Origin: Xylocopilactobacillus apicola
GTDB taxonomy: Bacteria > Bacillota > Bacilli > Lactobacillales > Lactobacillaceae
NCBI RefSeq assembly: GCF_033095985.1
Contig: NZ_AP026802.1
Coordinates: 1,488,001-1,552,000 of the forward strand
Direction: 5' to 3'
Length of the DNA: 64,000 nucleotides
The stretch's first letter is position 1; the number at the start of each line of letters is the position of its first letter. A model generated the notes under the pieces. It was given only the letters and a program-made list of their open reading frames with translations. It was not told the DNA's origin and ran no database searches. Position numbers and translations under genes: made by a program. Positions 38,465 through 46,567 of the stretch are shown here, one piece after another.

Positions 38465-39378
38465 TTAATATCTCCTAACTGATAATGATAAAATCCGGTC
38501 GAAATTTTTCGATCTGCTGGTAATTTTTCTTTTAATTCAGTGTTTAATTCTTCGAAATTCGACTCACCTGATTCCAATAATTTGCGGGCTCGAATGAAAA
38601 TTTCCATAATTGATAACCAGTTCTCACTTGGATAGAACTTGCTATCAAAGGTATAATGACAAATTCCCAATACAACTAATTCAGGTAACTGTTCTAACAA
38701 ATTGAGATCCTCTGGCCCGTACATGTGAGTTCCATTTTGATCTTCAAACATTGTATATATATCTTCTGGTTTCTGCGGTAAATTAACGTGATAAACTTGA
38801 TTAAAATTAAACTCGGATGATTTATTTTCGTAATCCAAATAATTATAAATCAAACTTCTAGCCGAATGTTCAATTGCAATCGGACCAAAGAGTTGCATAA
38901 TTGGGGGAACTTGCAATTTAGGAATCAATTCCTCCAGCTCCACATAAGGAAGCTCTCGCGCAATTCTTACATAAGATGCTCCTTCGTTACCCCAAAAATT
39001 TATCATCCCCGAGTTAGTATCGAGAACCTCTCCGTTATATATGAATTTTTGGCTCGGAAATTTCTCCTGAATTAAATTCACCGCTCCTGCATCACCGACC
39101 ATCACATAATCAACCCCAATTGTTAAAAGATCAGCTAAATACTTCTCATAAGCAAGCAATTTATCATTATGTAAAATAGCATTAGCGGCAACCACCACTT
39201 TTTTGCCGAGCTGATGGGCCGTTTCCGTTAATCGTTGAGTTTCCAAGACATTATAGTCAGTAGGCAACCGTAACCCAAAATCATTGTTTCCGATTATTAA
39301 AGTATCAATTCCTAAATCAAAAAGAGAACCCGCAACTTCTTTTGCGGGTACTGTTGAAGAATATTCGATCATCGTCAA
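38461..39378 (-). CDS. U32 family protein, small partner (TrhP1/YrrN type)
   Basis: A 305-residue U32 homologue that lacks the four-cysteine cluster motif of its neighbour but retains the barrel core (DTLIIGNNDFGLRLP, VDYVMVGDAGAVNLI, MQLFGPIAIEHSARSLIYNYL). This fits the YrrN subunit that pairs with YrrO in Firmicutes. A TTG at 39378 overlaps the clpC stop (TTGA) with AAGG seven bases before it; an ATG two codons later (39372) is the alternative start. It and its partner follow clpC, so they may be read from the CtsR-controlled promoter. Confidence 0.85.
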   Translation of the reverse strand: MTMIEYSSTVPAKEVAGSLFDLGIDTLIIGNNDFGLRLPTDYNVLETQRLTETAHQLGKKVVVAANAILHNDKLLAYEKYLADLLTIGVDYVMVGDAGAVNLIQEKFPSQKFIYNGEVLDTNSGMINFWGNEGASYVRIARELPYVELEELIPKLQVPPIMQLFGPIAIEHSARSLIYNYLDYENKSSEFNFNQVYHVNLPQKPEDIYTMFEDQNGTHMYGPEDLNLLEQLPELVVLGICHYTFDSKFYPSENWLSIMEIFIRARKLLESGESNFEELNTELKEKLPADRKISTGFYHYQLGDIK

Positions 39379-41879
39379 ATTTTGACCTTATCTTTCTTTT
39401 TAGTGGATTTTGTAACTCGCATTTTAAACTGTTCCCCTTTAGCACCAATTGTCACCGAATCGCCACGAGAAATTTCTCCGCTCAATAGCTGTTCACTCAT
39501 GACATCTTCTAATTCATTCTGTAAAACTCTCCTAATTGTTCGAGCTCCATATTCGGGATTATATCCTTTGTCAGCAATCAAATTAATTGCACTCGGAGTT
39601 AATTTTAGAGAAATTCCCATTTCGTCCAAACGATGAACAAAAACACCAACCATCAATTTAACAATTTGGCGAACTTCATCTTTAGTTAAGACCTTAAAGA
39701 TAACAATTTCGTCGATTCGATTAAGAAATTCTGGCCGATAAGTTTCTTTTAGCACTTCGCGAATTTTATTCTCAATAGCAATATCGCTGGTTACATTATT
39801 TTTCGCGCCAAAGCCAACCTCGTGTTCATCTCTAAGACTAGTTGCACCTAAATTAGAAGTCATGATAATAATTGTATTACGAAAATCCACTCTCCGACCG
39901 CGCGCATCAGTCAAGTATCCGTCATCTAAAACCTGCAAAAGCAGATTAAATACATCCGGATGAGCCTTTTCAATTTCATCAAATAAAATAACTGAATAAG
40001 GATGATTACGAACTTTTTCTGTTAATTGGCCGCCTTCTTCATACCCAACATATCCTGGAGGAGAACCAATCAAACGGCTGGTAGTATGTTTTTCCATATA
40101 CTCAGACATATCAATTCGGATTATATTATCAGCAGAACCAAACAGTGCATCCGCCAACGATTTAGCAAGCTCGGTTTTCCCAACCCCAGTTGGGCCTAAA
40201 AACATAAACGAACCCATCGGACGGCCAGGATCTTTTAATCCACTTCTTGTTCTTCTGATTGCCCGAGAAATAGCTGATACTGCAGAATCTTGTCCGATCA
40301 CCCGTTGATGCAAAAATTCTTCTAAGTTAACCAAACGCTCAGACTCTTTTTGAGTCAACTGCATTACTGGGACCCCAGTCCACTCAGAAACTATTTCAGC
40401 AATATCTTCACCCGTCACGATCAATTCATCAGAGCGTGGGACAGTAACATTAACCCCATATTTGGCATCTCCTAATTTATCTCTTAATTCAAATTCTTGT
40501 TTACGAATTTTAGCAGCTAGCTCAAAATCTTGATTTTTGACAGCGTCTTCTTTTTCAATCTCTATTTTCGCCAACTCTTTACTGATATTTACCATTTGAG
40601 AACTAGTAGAATTGGCTAAATGAACCTTCGCAGATGCTTCATCTACAAGATCAATTGCCTTATCCGGCAAAAAACGATTGGTAATGTAACGATTTGATAG
40701 TTCGACCGCAGCATCAATTGCTTCATCACTTATCTTGAGATGATGATGAAGTTCATATCGCTCACGCAAGCCTTTTAGAATTTCCCTAGATTCATCTACC
40801 GTTGGTTCATTGACCATAACTGTCGCAAATCGTCTTTCTAAAGCTGCATCTCTTTCAATATACTTTTGATACTCATTAAGCGTTGTCGCTCCAATCAACT
40901 GGATTTCGCCACGGGCTAAAGCCGGTTTCAAAATATTAGATGCATCAATTGCACCTTCTGCCCCACCTGCTCCAATTAACGTATGTAGCTCATCAACGAA
41001 AAGGATTATATTATCACTGTCAGAAATTTCTTTAATCACTTTTTTTAAGCGGTCTTCAAATTCGCCACGATATTTAGTTCCTGCCACGAGTGATCCCGTG
41101 TCAAGCATCATTAAACGATTATTTAACATTTCAGAAGGCACTTGCCCATCAACAATTCTTTCGGCCAAACCTTCAGCAATCGCAGTTTTGCCAACTCCTG
41201 GCTCACCAATTAAAACAGGGTTGTTTTTCGTCCGACGTGATAAAATTTGAATTACTCTTTGAACCTCTCGATTTCGACCAATTACAGGATCAATCCCGTT
41301 ATTACGCGCTGATTCAGTTAAATCACGGGCTAAATTATCCAACGTTGGGGTCTTTGAAGCTCCCTTAGATCCTTGAAGCTCAGAACCAGCCCCCATCCGT
41401 CGTTTCCCAAAATTTCTCCCAGGTACATCTGTAATTCCCATTTTTTTAAGCAATAATTGGCGAGTTTTTTCTAAATTTAACCCTAGATTAATCAAAATTC
41501 TCGTTGCTAAAACGTCATCTTCACTTAAAATTCCAAGCAAAATATGCTCTGTTCCAATTTTAAGGGCACCTAAACGTTTTGCTTCATCACCTGCATAAGC
41601 CAGAATCTCCTTAGCTTTTTGAGAATATCCCAGACTTTCCTTATCGACATTTGTAATTTTATTATCAGAGCTAAAACCAGTCAAATCATTGATTTCCTCC
41701 TGAATATCTGCTTCATTAATGTTTAATTTGCGCAAGGTTTTACCTGCAATTCCCTCGGGTTCAAGCACTAATGCTAATAGTAAATGCTCAGTAGATACCG
41801 CAAAATGGCCCAACATTTTCGCATTGGTTTGAGAAATCTCCAGTACCATCCTAGCACTGGGCGTAAATAAGTTATCCAA
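39375..41879 (-). CDS. clpC: ATP-dependent Clp protease ATP-binding subunit ClpC
   Basis: An AAA+ unfoldase of about 834 residues that works with ClpP and adaptors such as MecA. Domain order: Clp-N repeats (about 1-145), first AAA with [14 protein letters not shown], a UVR-containing coiled middle domain ([14 protein letters not shown]), second AAA with [18 protein letters not shown], then the C-terminal D2-small domain. An upstream in-frame ATG at 41906 exists, but its codons encode the SD itself (GAGGAGG); the TTG at 41879 with six-base spacing gives the usual [13 protein letters not shown] start. It follows ctsR directly, the Lactobacillus arrangement without mcsAB. Confidence 0.95.
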   Translation of the reverse strand: MDNLFTPSARMVLEISQTNAKMLGHFAVSTEHLLLALVLEPEGIAGKTLRKLNINEADIQEEINDLTGFSSDNKITNVDKESLGYSQKAKEILAYAGDEAKRLGALKIGTEHILLGILSEDDVLATRILINLGLNLEKTRQLLLKKMGITDVPGRNFGKRRMGAGSELQGSKGASKTPTLDNLARDLTESARNNGIDPVIGRNREVQRVIQILSRRTKNNPVLIGEPGVGKTAIAEGLAERIVDGQVPSEMLNNRLMMLDTGSLVAGTKYRGEFEDRLKKVIKEISDSDNIILFVDELHTLIGAGGAEGAIDASNILKPALARGEIQLIGATTLNEYQKYIERDAALERRFATVMVNEPTVDESREILKGLRERYELHHHLKISDEAIDAAVELSNRYITNRFLPDKAIDLVDEASAKVHLANSTSSQMVNISKELAKIEIEKEDAVKNQDFELAAKIRKQEFELRDKLGDAKYGVNVTVPRSDELIVTGEDIAEIVSEWTGVPVMQLTQKESERLVNLEEFLHQRVIGQDSAVSAISRAIRRTRSGLKDPGRPMGSFMFLGPTGVGKTELAKSLADALFGSADNIIRIDMSEYMEKHTTSRLIGSPPGYVGYEEGGQLTEKVRNHPYSVILFDEIEKAHPDVFNLLLQVLDDGYLTDARGRRVDFRNTIIIMTSNLGATSLRDEHEVGFGAKNNVTSDIAIENKIREVLKETYRPEFLNRIDEIVIFKVLTKDEVRQIVKLMVGVFVHRLDEMGISLKLTPSAINLIADKGYNPEYGARTIRRVLQNELEDVMSEQLLSGEISRGDSVTIGAKGEQFKMRVTKSTKKKDKVKI

Positions 41880-41935
41880 TTTAAACCTCCTCGATGAGGA
41901 TTTCATCTTCTTTGTTAATTATATAATAATTTTAG

Positions 41936-42406
41936 CTAATTTTCGTACTCTAGCTTAGTTAAAATGCATTTAAAAATATGTGCTCGCAATTTATTTTGAC
42001 TGGGCTTATCCAACTCTCCTAAAGCATCGTTATCAATTGCTGCAAGAATTATTCGGCCGCAGGGAACATCTATTATTTCATCATTAATCAGTTGCTTAAT
42101 GATCGTAGATGCGTCAGTTAAAGTCAAAACTGAACCCACTTCAGACTTAACTTTTTCCAACAAATCTCTGGTGCTGACAAACTGTAATTTAACGATTCGA
42201 ATATAGCCACCGCCGCCCCTTTTACTTTCGACGTAATAACCATGCTTGGCATCGAAACGAGTCTTGATCACATAATTAATTTGTGAGGGAACTACATTGA
42301 AATATTCGGCGATTTGTTGGCGTCGTAATTCAACTTCGAAATTCTCATTTAAAATATTTTTAATATACTGTTCAATCAGATCAGATAAATTATTCGATTG
42401 GCTCAT
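41936..42406 (-). CDS. ctsR: Transcriptional regulator CtsR
   Basis: A 156-residue repressor of class III heat-shock genes. The N-terminal winged-HTH (SDLIEQYIKNILN...VELRRQQIAEYFNVVPSQINYVIKTRF) and the tetraglycine wing in ESKRGGGGYIRIVKL, which inserts in the DNA minor groove and senses heat, are clear. The C-terminal dimerisation domain follows. The ATG at 42406 has AAGGA upstream; upstream in-frame codons read through the operator and are not used. A CtsR box lies over its own start region, indicating autoregulation with clpC. Confidence 0.95.
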   Translation of the reverse strand: MSQSNNLSDLIEQYIKNILNENFEVELRRQQIAEYFNVVPSQINYVIKTRFDAKHGYYVESKRGGGGYIRIVKLQFVSTRDLLEKVKSEVGSVLTLTDASTIIKQLINDEIIDVPCGRIILAAIDNDALGELDKPSQNKLRAHIFKCILTKLEYEN

Positions 42407-42414
42407 TTTTATTC

Positions 42415-42440
42415 CTTGACTATATTTGACTAACATTATA
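42415..42440 (-). promoter_or_regulatory. CtsR operator and ctsR promoter -10
   Basis: On the minus strand a -10 TATAAT (42435-42440) is followed by AGTCAAA-TAT-AGTCAAG (42415-42431). This matches the CtsR heptad direct repeat RGTCAAA-NAN-RGTCAAA with one difference. Placement across the transcription start predicts repression. Confidence 0.85.
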
Positions 42441-42514
42441 ATACGAGGAGATTCAAATTTAAACCCTTGGACGATTTAAATCCGATTGGGCCTTTTTTTC
42501 CAAGTAAAATATCT

Positions 42515-42520
42515 TATAAT
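42515..42520 (+). promoter_or_regulatory. ppk-ppx promoter -10
   Basis: A perfect TATAAT 26 bases before the ppk ATG. No clear -35 hexamer is visible at 16-18 bases. It is divergent from the ctsR promoter. Confidence 0.5.
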
Positions 42521-42546
42521 AAAGTTATAGGAAATGGTAATAAATA

Positions 42547-44610
42547 ATGGAAATGTCTAAACAACATGATTTTATGAATCGCGAGATTAGTTGGCTTGCC
42601 TTTAACGACCGAATTCTGGACAACGCTCAGTCGCCCGCGATTCCACTTTTGGAGCGAACGAAATTTTTGAAAATTACTCAAGCAAATCTTGATGAGTGGT
42701 ATATGATTCGGGTTGCTAGTTTAATTCGCGAAGTTCAAGCTGGTGATTTTAATCCCGATAAATCTGGACTGGCGCCAAATACGCAACTCAATCAAGTTCG
42801 AAAATTAGTTAAGAGGCAGTTAAAAAGGCAAAATAAAATTTGGCTAAAAATAAAAGGTGACCTCGCAAATCACAAAATCAATTTATTAGACTACCAAAAA
42901 CTCAGTGTTGAACAAAGAAAATTTGCTGATAATTATTTCCTTACAACTGTCAGCCCGCTAATTGAGGTAGAACTTCTGCCAAAGGATATTCCCTGGCCTG
43001 AGATGGAAAACGGTGCTATGTATTTCGTATCAGAGATGATCAGTGCCCAAGATCCTTCCAAGCATATTTTTTCCCATTTTAAACTCCCGCCTTTAAATCG
43101 ACTCCTCGTCTTACCAGAACAAAGTAACTGTTTTATCTTGTTAGAACAAATTATTAAGGCTCACTTTAAAGAATTAATCCAAGCTAAATTTAAAGGACGT
43201 TTTATTGCTCAAAAAATTTACCTTTATCGAATTTTAAAAGATATGGACATTAGAAGTCTGCCTAAAGAGAGCAAGAATACTGAACAAGCGGTCGAAATTG
43301 CCCTTGAAAAAAGAGCCTCAGCTCCTGTAATTTTTCTGGCAGTCGACAGCTCAATGCCGCGTAAAACTTTGAAAACTTTAACAGAAGTCCTTGACGTTAA
43401 TCCTTTAAATACATTTCATATTAATGGCGATTGGGACTACAACTTCATTGACCAGCTTTGTCAGAGTATTGTTAATGCCCCAGCCAATCTCCATTTTCAA
43501 AAAAGAAGTCCTCATCACGAAAGCGATCTTGAAGGAACAGAAATTTTTGCTAAGATTCAAAATCACGATTATTTATTGCATCATCCTTATGATAGTTACG
43601 ACGGCGTCGTGAATTTCTTTGCGCAAGCGGCAATTGATCCCACTGTAAAAGAGATTTATGTAACAATTTATCGGACCTCTCACGACTCACCAATTGTGAA
43701 ATCTTTAGCTGATGCAGCAAAACATGGCAAAAAGGTTAATGTCTTAATTGAGGTTAAAGCTCGTTTTGACGAGGAACATAACATTAAAGTCGCCGATTAT
43801 TTGCGTGGAATTGGGATAAATGTTTACACAAGCTTTCCAGATCTTAAGATCCACTGTAAAATGGCTTTAGTGGTTAGAGACGACAAAAGCACGATTGCTC
43901 ATCTGGCGACAGGAAATTATAATGAGGCAACAGCCAAAGGCTACACCGATTTTAGTTTTTTTACAGCCCGTCTGAAATACGCTAAAGACATTAAACGGAT
44001 TTTCCAGTATATTAATGGGAAGAAAAAGTTGCCTAATAAGCTCAACAAGCTCTATATTGCCCCAAATATGCTTAGGTCAAAATTAGAGCATGAGATCAAA
44101 AAAACGATTAAAAAGGCTCAAGACGGAGAAAACTGTGAAATTTGGATCAAATGTAACTCCCTCTCCGATTATAAATTAATTAAAAATTTGTATGATGCCA
44201 GCTCCAAGGGTGTTAAAGTTCATCTTTTAATCCGCGGACTTACAACTGCTGTCCCTCAATTACCTGGAGTAAGTACTAATCTACACATTCACTCGATTGT
44301 CGGACGCTTGTTAGAACACTCTCGCGTTTATATTTTTATCTCTGAGAAAAATTATAAATGTTACCTTTCCTCTGCCGATGTCATGCCAAGAAATTTCGAT
44401 CGACGAATTGAAACGCTTTTTCCAATCGAAGATCCTGATTTAAAAGAACGCATTTTGAACATCTTCGAGCGCATGTGGAATGACCGGGTGCAAAGTTATA
44501 CCAAACACGCTAATGGAACTTACATGAAACGAATTAATAATAAAAATGCCACAAAAATTGTACCAATTCAGGAACAGTTTCTGATCGAGGCAGAGAAAAA
44601 GGAAAATTAA
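42547..44610 (+). CDS. ppk: Polyphosphate kinase 1
   Basis: Reversibly transfers the gamma phosphate of ATP to polyphosphate. The 687-residue protein has the PPK N domain (NREISWLAFNDRILDNA), the head domain, and two PLD-like C-terminal domains. The phosphohistidine is His436 in DLKIHCKM, equivalent to His435 of E. coli, and the second conserved histidine is in LLEHSRVYIF. HLATGNYNE and SSADVMPRNFDRRIE are also typical. ATG 42547 and ATG 42553 are both possible starts. It overlaps ppx by one base (TAATG). Confidence 0.95.
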   Translation: MEMSKQHDFMNREISWLAFNDRILDNAQSPAIPLLERTKFLKITQANLDEWYMIRVASLIREVQAGDFNPDKSGLAPNTQLNQVRKLVKRQLKRQNKIWLKIKGDLANHKINLLDYQKLSVEQRKFADNYFLTTVSPLIEVELLPKDIPWPEMENGAMYFVSEMISAQDPSKHIFSHFKLPPLNRLLVLPEQSNCFILLEQIIKAHFKELIQAKFKGRFIAQKIYLYRILKDMDIRSLPKESKNTEQAVEIALEKRASAPVIFLAVDSSMPRKTLKTLTEVLDVNPLNTFHINGDWDYNFIDQLCQSIVNAPANLHFQKRSPHHESDLEGTEIFAKIQNHDYLLHHPYDSYDGVVNFFAQAAIDPTVKEIYVTIYRTSHDSPIVKSLADAAKHGKKVNVLIEVKARFDEEHNIKVADYLRGIGINVYTSFPDLKIHCKMALVVRDDKSTIAHLATGNYNEATAKGYTDFSFFTARLKYAKDIKRIFQYINGKKKLPNKLNKLYIAPNMLRSKLEHEIKKTIKKAQDGENCEIWIKCNSLSDYKLIKNLYDASSKGVKVHLLIRGLTTAVPQLPGVSTNLHIHSIVGRLLEHSRVYIFISEKNYKCYLSSADVMPRNFDRRIETLFPIEDPDLKERILNIFERMWNDRVQSYTKHANGTYMKRINNKNATKIVPIQEQFLIEAEKKEN

Positions 44611-45578
44611 TGAACCAGAAAATTGCAATCCTAGATTTAGGATCAAATTCGATTCGCACAACCATCACCGAGTACGATTCCAATGGTGAATTTCAAGTAC
44701 TAGCTAGACGCCAAGAAATGGTTAGAATCTCTCAAGGAATGGGGCAAAAACAGCTCTTAAGACCTGAGGCGATTAATCGGACTTTAGGAGTTCTCGCTCA
44801 ATTCAAGGCAGAATATGCGAAATATCAGCCTTTGAAAATCATTGCCGTTGCCACTGCAGCTGTTCGTCAAGCTCGCAATCAAGCGGTTTTTCTAACCCAA
44901 TTTGAAGAGCTGATGGGATTTCCATTACGAGTAATCACTGGTATTGAGGAGGCAGAATATGATTACTACGGCGTGATCAGTACGCTCGCGCCCGAAAACG
45001 GACTTATCCTTGACACTGGCGGCGCTTCAACCGAAATAGTGCTTGTTAAAAATGCGCAGATGAAAGAGCGAATTAGTCTGCCATTTGGTGCAGTCAATAT
45101 CACCGAGAACTATTTGCAAGGTGATCCGCCAACAGCTGCTTCCGTTTTTAAGGCATGTGCTAGCCTCGCCAACACTCTTAACAATTTATCTTGGCTGAAA
45201 TCTGCTAAAAATTTTCCGATCATTGCCATCGGCGGATCAAACCGGACCCTCGCTAAAATCAGGAAAAATGAACTGAACCAAACTGAACTTCCGATCCATG
45301 GATTTCATCTGAACCGCGAAGTTGCTGATGACATTATTTATCAGTTGTTAAGTAAAAATGAGAGTGAGCGTCAAAATATCAAGGGGCTTGCCAAAGATCG
45401 CTCTGGCATTATTATTGGCGGCCTGATTCCTCTGCGTCTAATCATGCAAATTATCGACTGTGAGCAAATAATTTTCTCTCAATCGGGAGTCCGAGAAGGA
45501 ATTCTTTTCCAAGAAATAAAAAATCAAACGCAAAATGAAATACATACATTCGACCCCGAAAAGCTAACTCTCGAATAA
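44610..45578 (+). CDS. ppx: Exopolyphosphatase, Ppx/GppA family
   Basis: A 322-residue ASKHA-fold phosphatase with the two phosphate-binding loops ILDLGSNSIRTTI near 5-17 and LILDTGGASTEIVLV near 130-144. EEAEYDYYGV carries the catalytic glutamate region. It removes terminal phosphate from polyphosphate, or converts pppGpp to ppGpp in some relatives; it lacks the C-terminal HD-like domains of the long E. coli form. Pairing with ppk and the presence of relQ elsewhere in this window make both activities plausible. Confidence 0.93.
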   Translation: MNQKIAILDLGSNSIRTTITEYDSNGEFQVLARRQEMVRISQGMGQKQLLRPEAINRTLGVLAQFKAEYAKYQPLKIIAVATAAVRQARNQAVFLTQFEELMGFPLRVITGIEEAEYDYYGVISTLAPENGLILDTGGASTEIVLVKNAQMKERISLPFGAVNITENYLQGDPPTAASVFKACASLANTLNNLSWLKSAKNFPIIAIGGSNRTLAKIRKNELNQTELPIHGFHLNREVADDIIYQLLSKNESERQNIKGLAKDRSGIIIGGLIPLRLIMQIIDCEQIIFSQSGVREGILFQEIKNQTQNEIHTFDPEKLTLE

Positions 45579-45620
45579 ACAAAAAGATCGACTCGTTTGA
45601 AGCCGATCTTTTTGTTTATT
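45574..45620. terminator. ppk-ppx terminator
   Basis: A perfect 17-bp inverted repeat (45574-45590 with 45604-45620) with a 13-base loop. The 3' arm contains a T run and the stem includes the ppx stop codon. Confidence 0.9.
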
Positions 45621-45718
45621 AAGGCGCCGAATCAAGTAATGTTATCCCACTTTATAAACTTCATTTGCTGTTTACCGAACTTAGGTTAATATTCAAACCA
45701 AGATGCAGATCCCTGCGA

Positions 45719-45756
45719 TTGAATAAACGTACAATATAAAGTACAATATAAAGTAC
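45719..45756 (+). promoter_or_regulatory. Toxin-antitoxin promoter with tandem operator repeats
   Basis: TTGAAT (45719-45724), a 17-base spacer and TACAAT (45742-45747). The -10 lies inside tandem copies of the 12-mer GTACAATATAAA (45729-45752), closed by a third GTAC. Such repeats over the -10 are typical operators for antitoxin/toxin complexes. Confidence 0.7.
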
Positions 45757-45772
45757 GAAATGGAGGAACAAA

Positions 45773-46051
45773 ATGACATTAGCATTAACTCAAAGTGATT
45801 TCAGAGAACATCTCAAGAAATATTTAGACAAAGTGAACGAACAAGACGAGACTGTATATATTGCTCGATCCAAAGGGCGCTCAGTTGCCGTTATTTCACA
45901 AGAAAAGATGAATTATATTGAAACTGCCTTAAAAGCCAAAGAGGAATCGCTTGACTACGCAATTGCAAGAGATCAACTAATCAAACGAGGGGTTTTACCC
46001 GATGATGAAATTGTTCAATCAGACGATAAATATTGGAATCAATTTAAATAA
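45773..46051 (+). CDS. Type II antitoxin, Phd/YefM family
   Basis: A 92-residue antitoxin. The N-terminal DNA-binding fold (LTQSDFREHLKKYLDKVNEQDETVYIARSKGRSVAVISQEKMNYIETAL) is typical Phd/YefM; the C-terminal tail is the toxin-wrapping part. It has GGAGG before its ATG and overlaps the toxin start by one base. It presumably autoregulates through the 12-bp repeats upstream. Confidence 0.9.
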   Translation: MTLALTQSDFREHLKKYLDKVNEQDETVYIARSKGRSVAVISQEKMNYIETALKAKEESLDYAIARDQLIKRGVLPDDEIVQSDDKYWNQFK

Positions 46052-46365
46052 TGGCGCCGCTGAGATTTAAACCACGAAAAACATTTAATTCTGATTTAAA
46101 AAGATTAGCAAAAATGGATCGAACTATCGTTGAAGAAGTTAGAGCTGCTATTGAACTATTATTAGAAATTGGTCATTTACCACCGGAGTTTAATGACCAT
46201 CGTCTAAATCAAAACTTATCAGAATATCGGGAATTCCATTTGAGAGATACCCCTAAAAGTAAGATTCCAAACGAAATTAACGATGTTATTGTTATTTATT
46301 ACATCAAAGAAGAAGAGTTAACTTTAATTGACGTAAGGGTCGGCTCTCACAGTAAATTATTTTAA
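46051..46365 (+). CDS. Type II toxin, YafQ-like RelE superfamily
   Basis: A 104-residue RelE/ParE-superfamily toxin. FNSDLKRLAKMD, LNQNLSEYREFHLRD, DVIVIYYIKEEELTLIDVRVGSHSKLF match YafQ-type ribosome-dependent mRNA interferases, including the penultimate His-Ser and final Phe of the active-site region. A short insert (TPKSKIPNEIN) separates the usual strands. The Phd/YefM-YafQ pairing is less usual than DinJ-YafQ. Activity is inferred from family. Confidence 0.85.
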   Translation: MAPLRFKPRKTFNSDLKRLAKMDRTIVEEVRAAIELLLEIGHLPPEFNDHRLNQNLSEYREFHLRDTPKSKIPNEINDVIVIYYIKEEELTLIDVRVGSHSKLF

Positions 46366-46393
46366 AAAAGAATTATCTTTTTCGTCAAATTAA

Positions 46394-46492
46394 CAAAACT
46401 ATAGCTCTTTACTTACTGAAGGTATAGACAATTTTATTGACCAATCCTACAAAGATCATAACGACTTAATGAAAGAATTAGAAGAGCTGTAG
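46394..46492 (+). pseudogene. Short coding remnant after the toxin gene
   Basis: An in-frame stretch of 32 codons reading SSLLTEGIDNFIDQSYKDH...LMKELEEL ends in TAG directly before a strong terminator but has no start codon. It looks like the last part of a truncated gene. The family was not recognised. Confidence 0.3.
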
Positions 46493-46502
46493 TGATTAAA
46501 CT

Positions 46503-46545
46503 AACAAAAAAACTTAGAAGACGCATCTAAGTTTTTTGTTTTTCC
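46503..46545. terminator. Convergent terminator
   Basis: AACAAAAAAACTTAGA and TCTAAGTTTTTTGTT pair over about 15 positions around a seven-base loop. It serves the plus-strand toxin-antitoxin unit and the minus-strand WxL locus. Confidence 0.85.
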
Positions 46546-46567
46546 TGCCGATTTATTTATTTTGAGT

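Noticed and set aside
41880-41906. Upstream ATG of clpC
   Set aside because: The nine extra codons encode the SD itself; the TTG at 41879 with six-base spacing and [11 protein letters not shown] fits the family.
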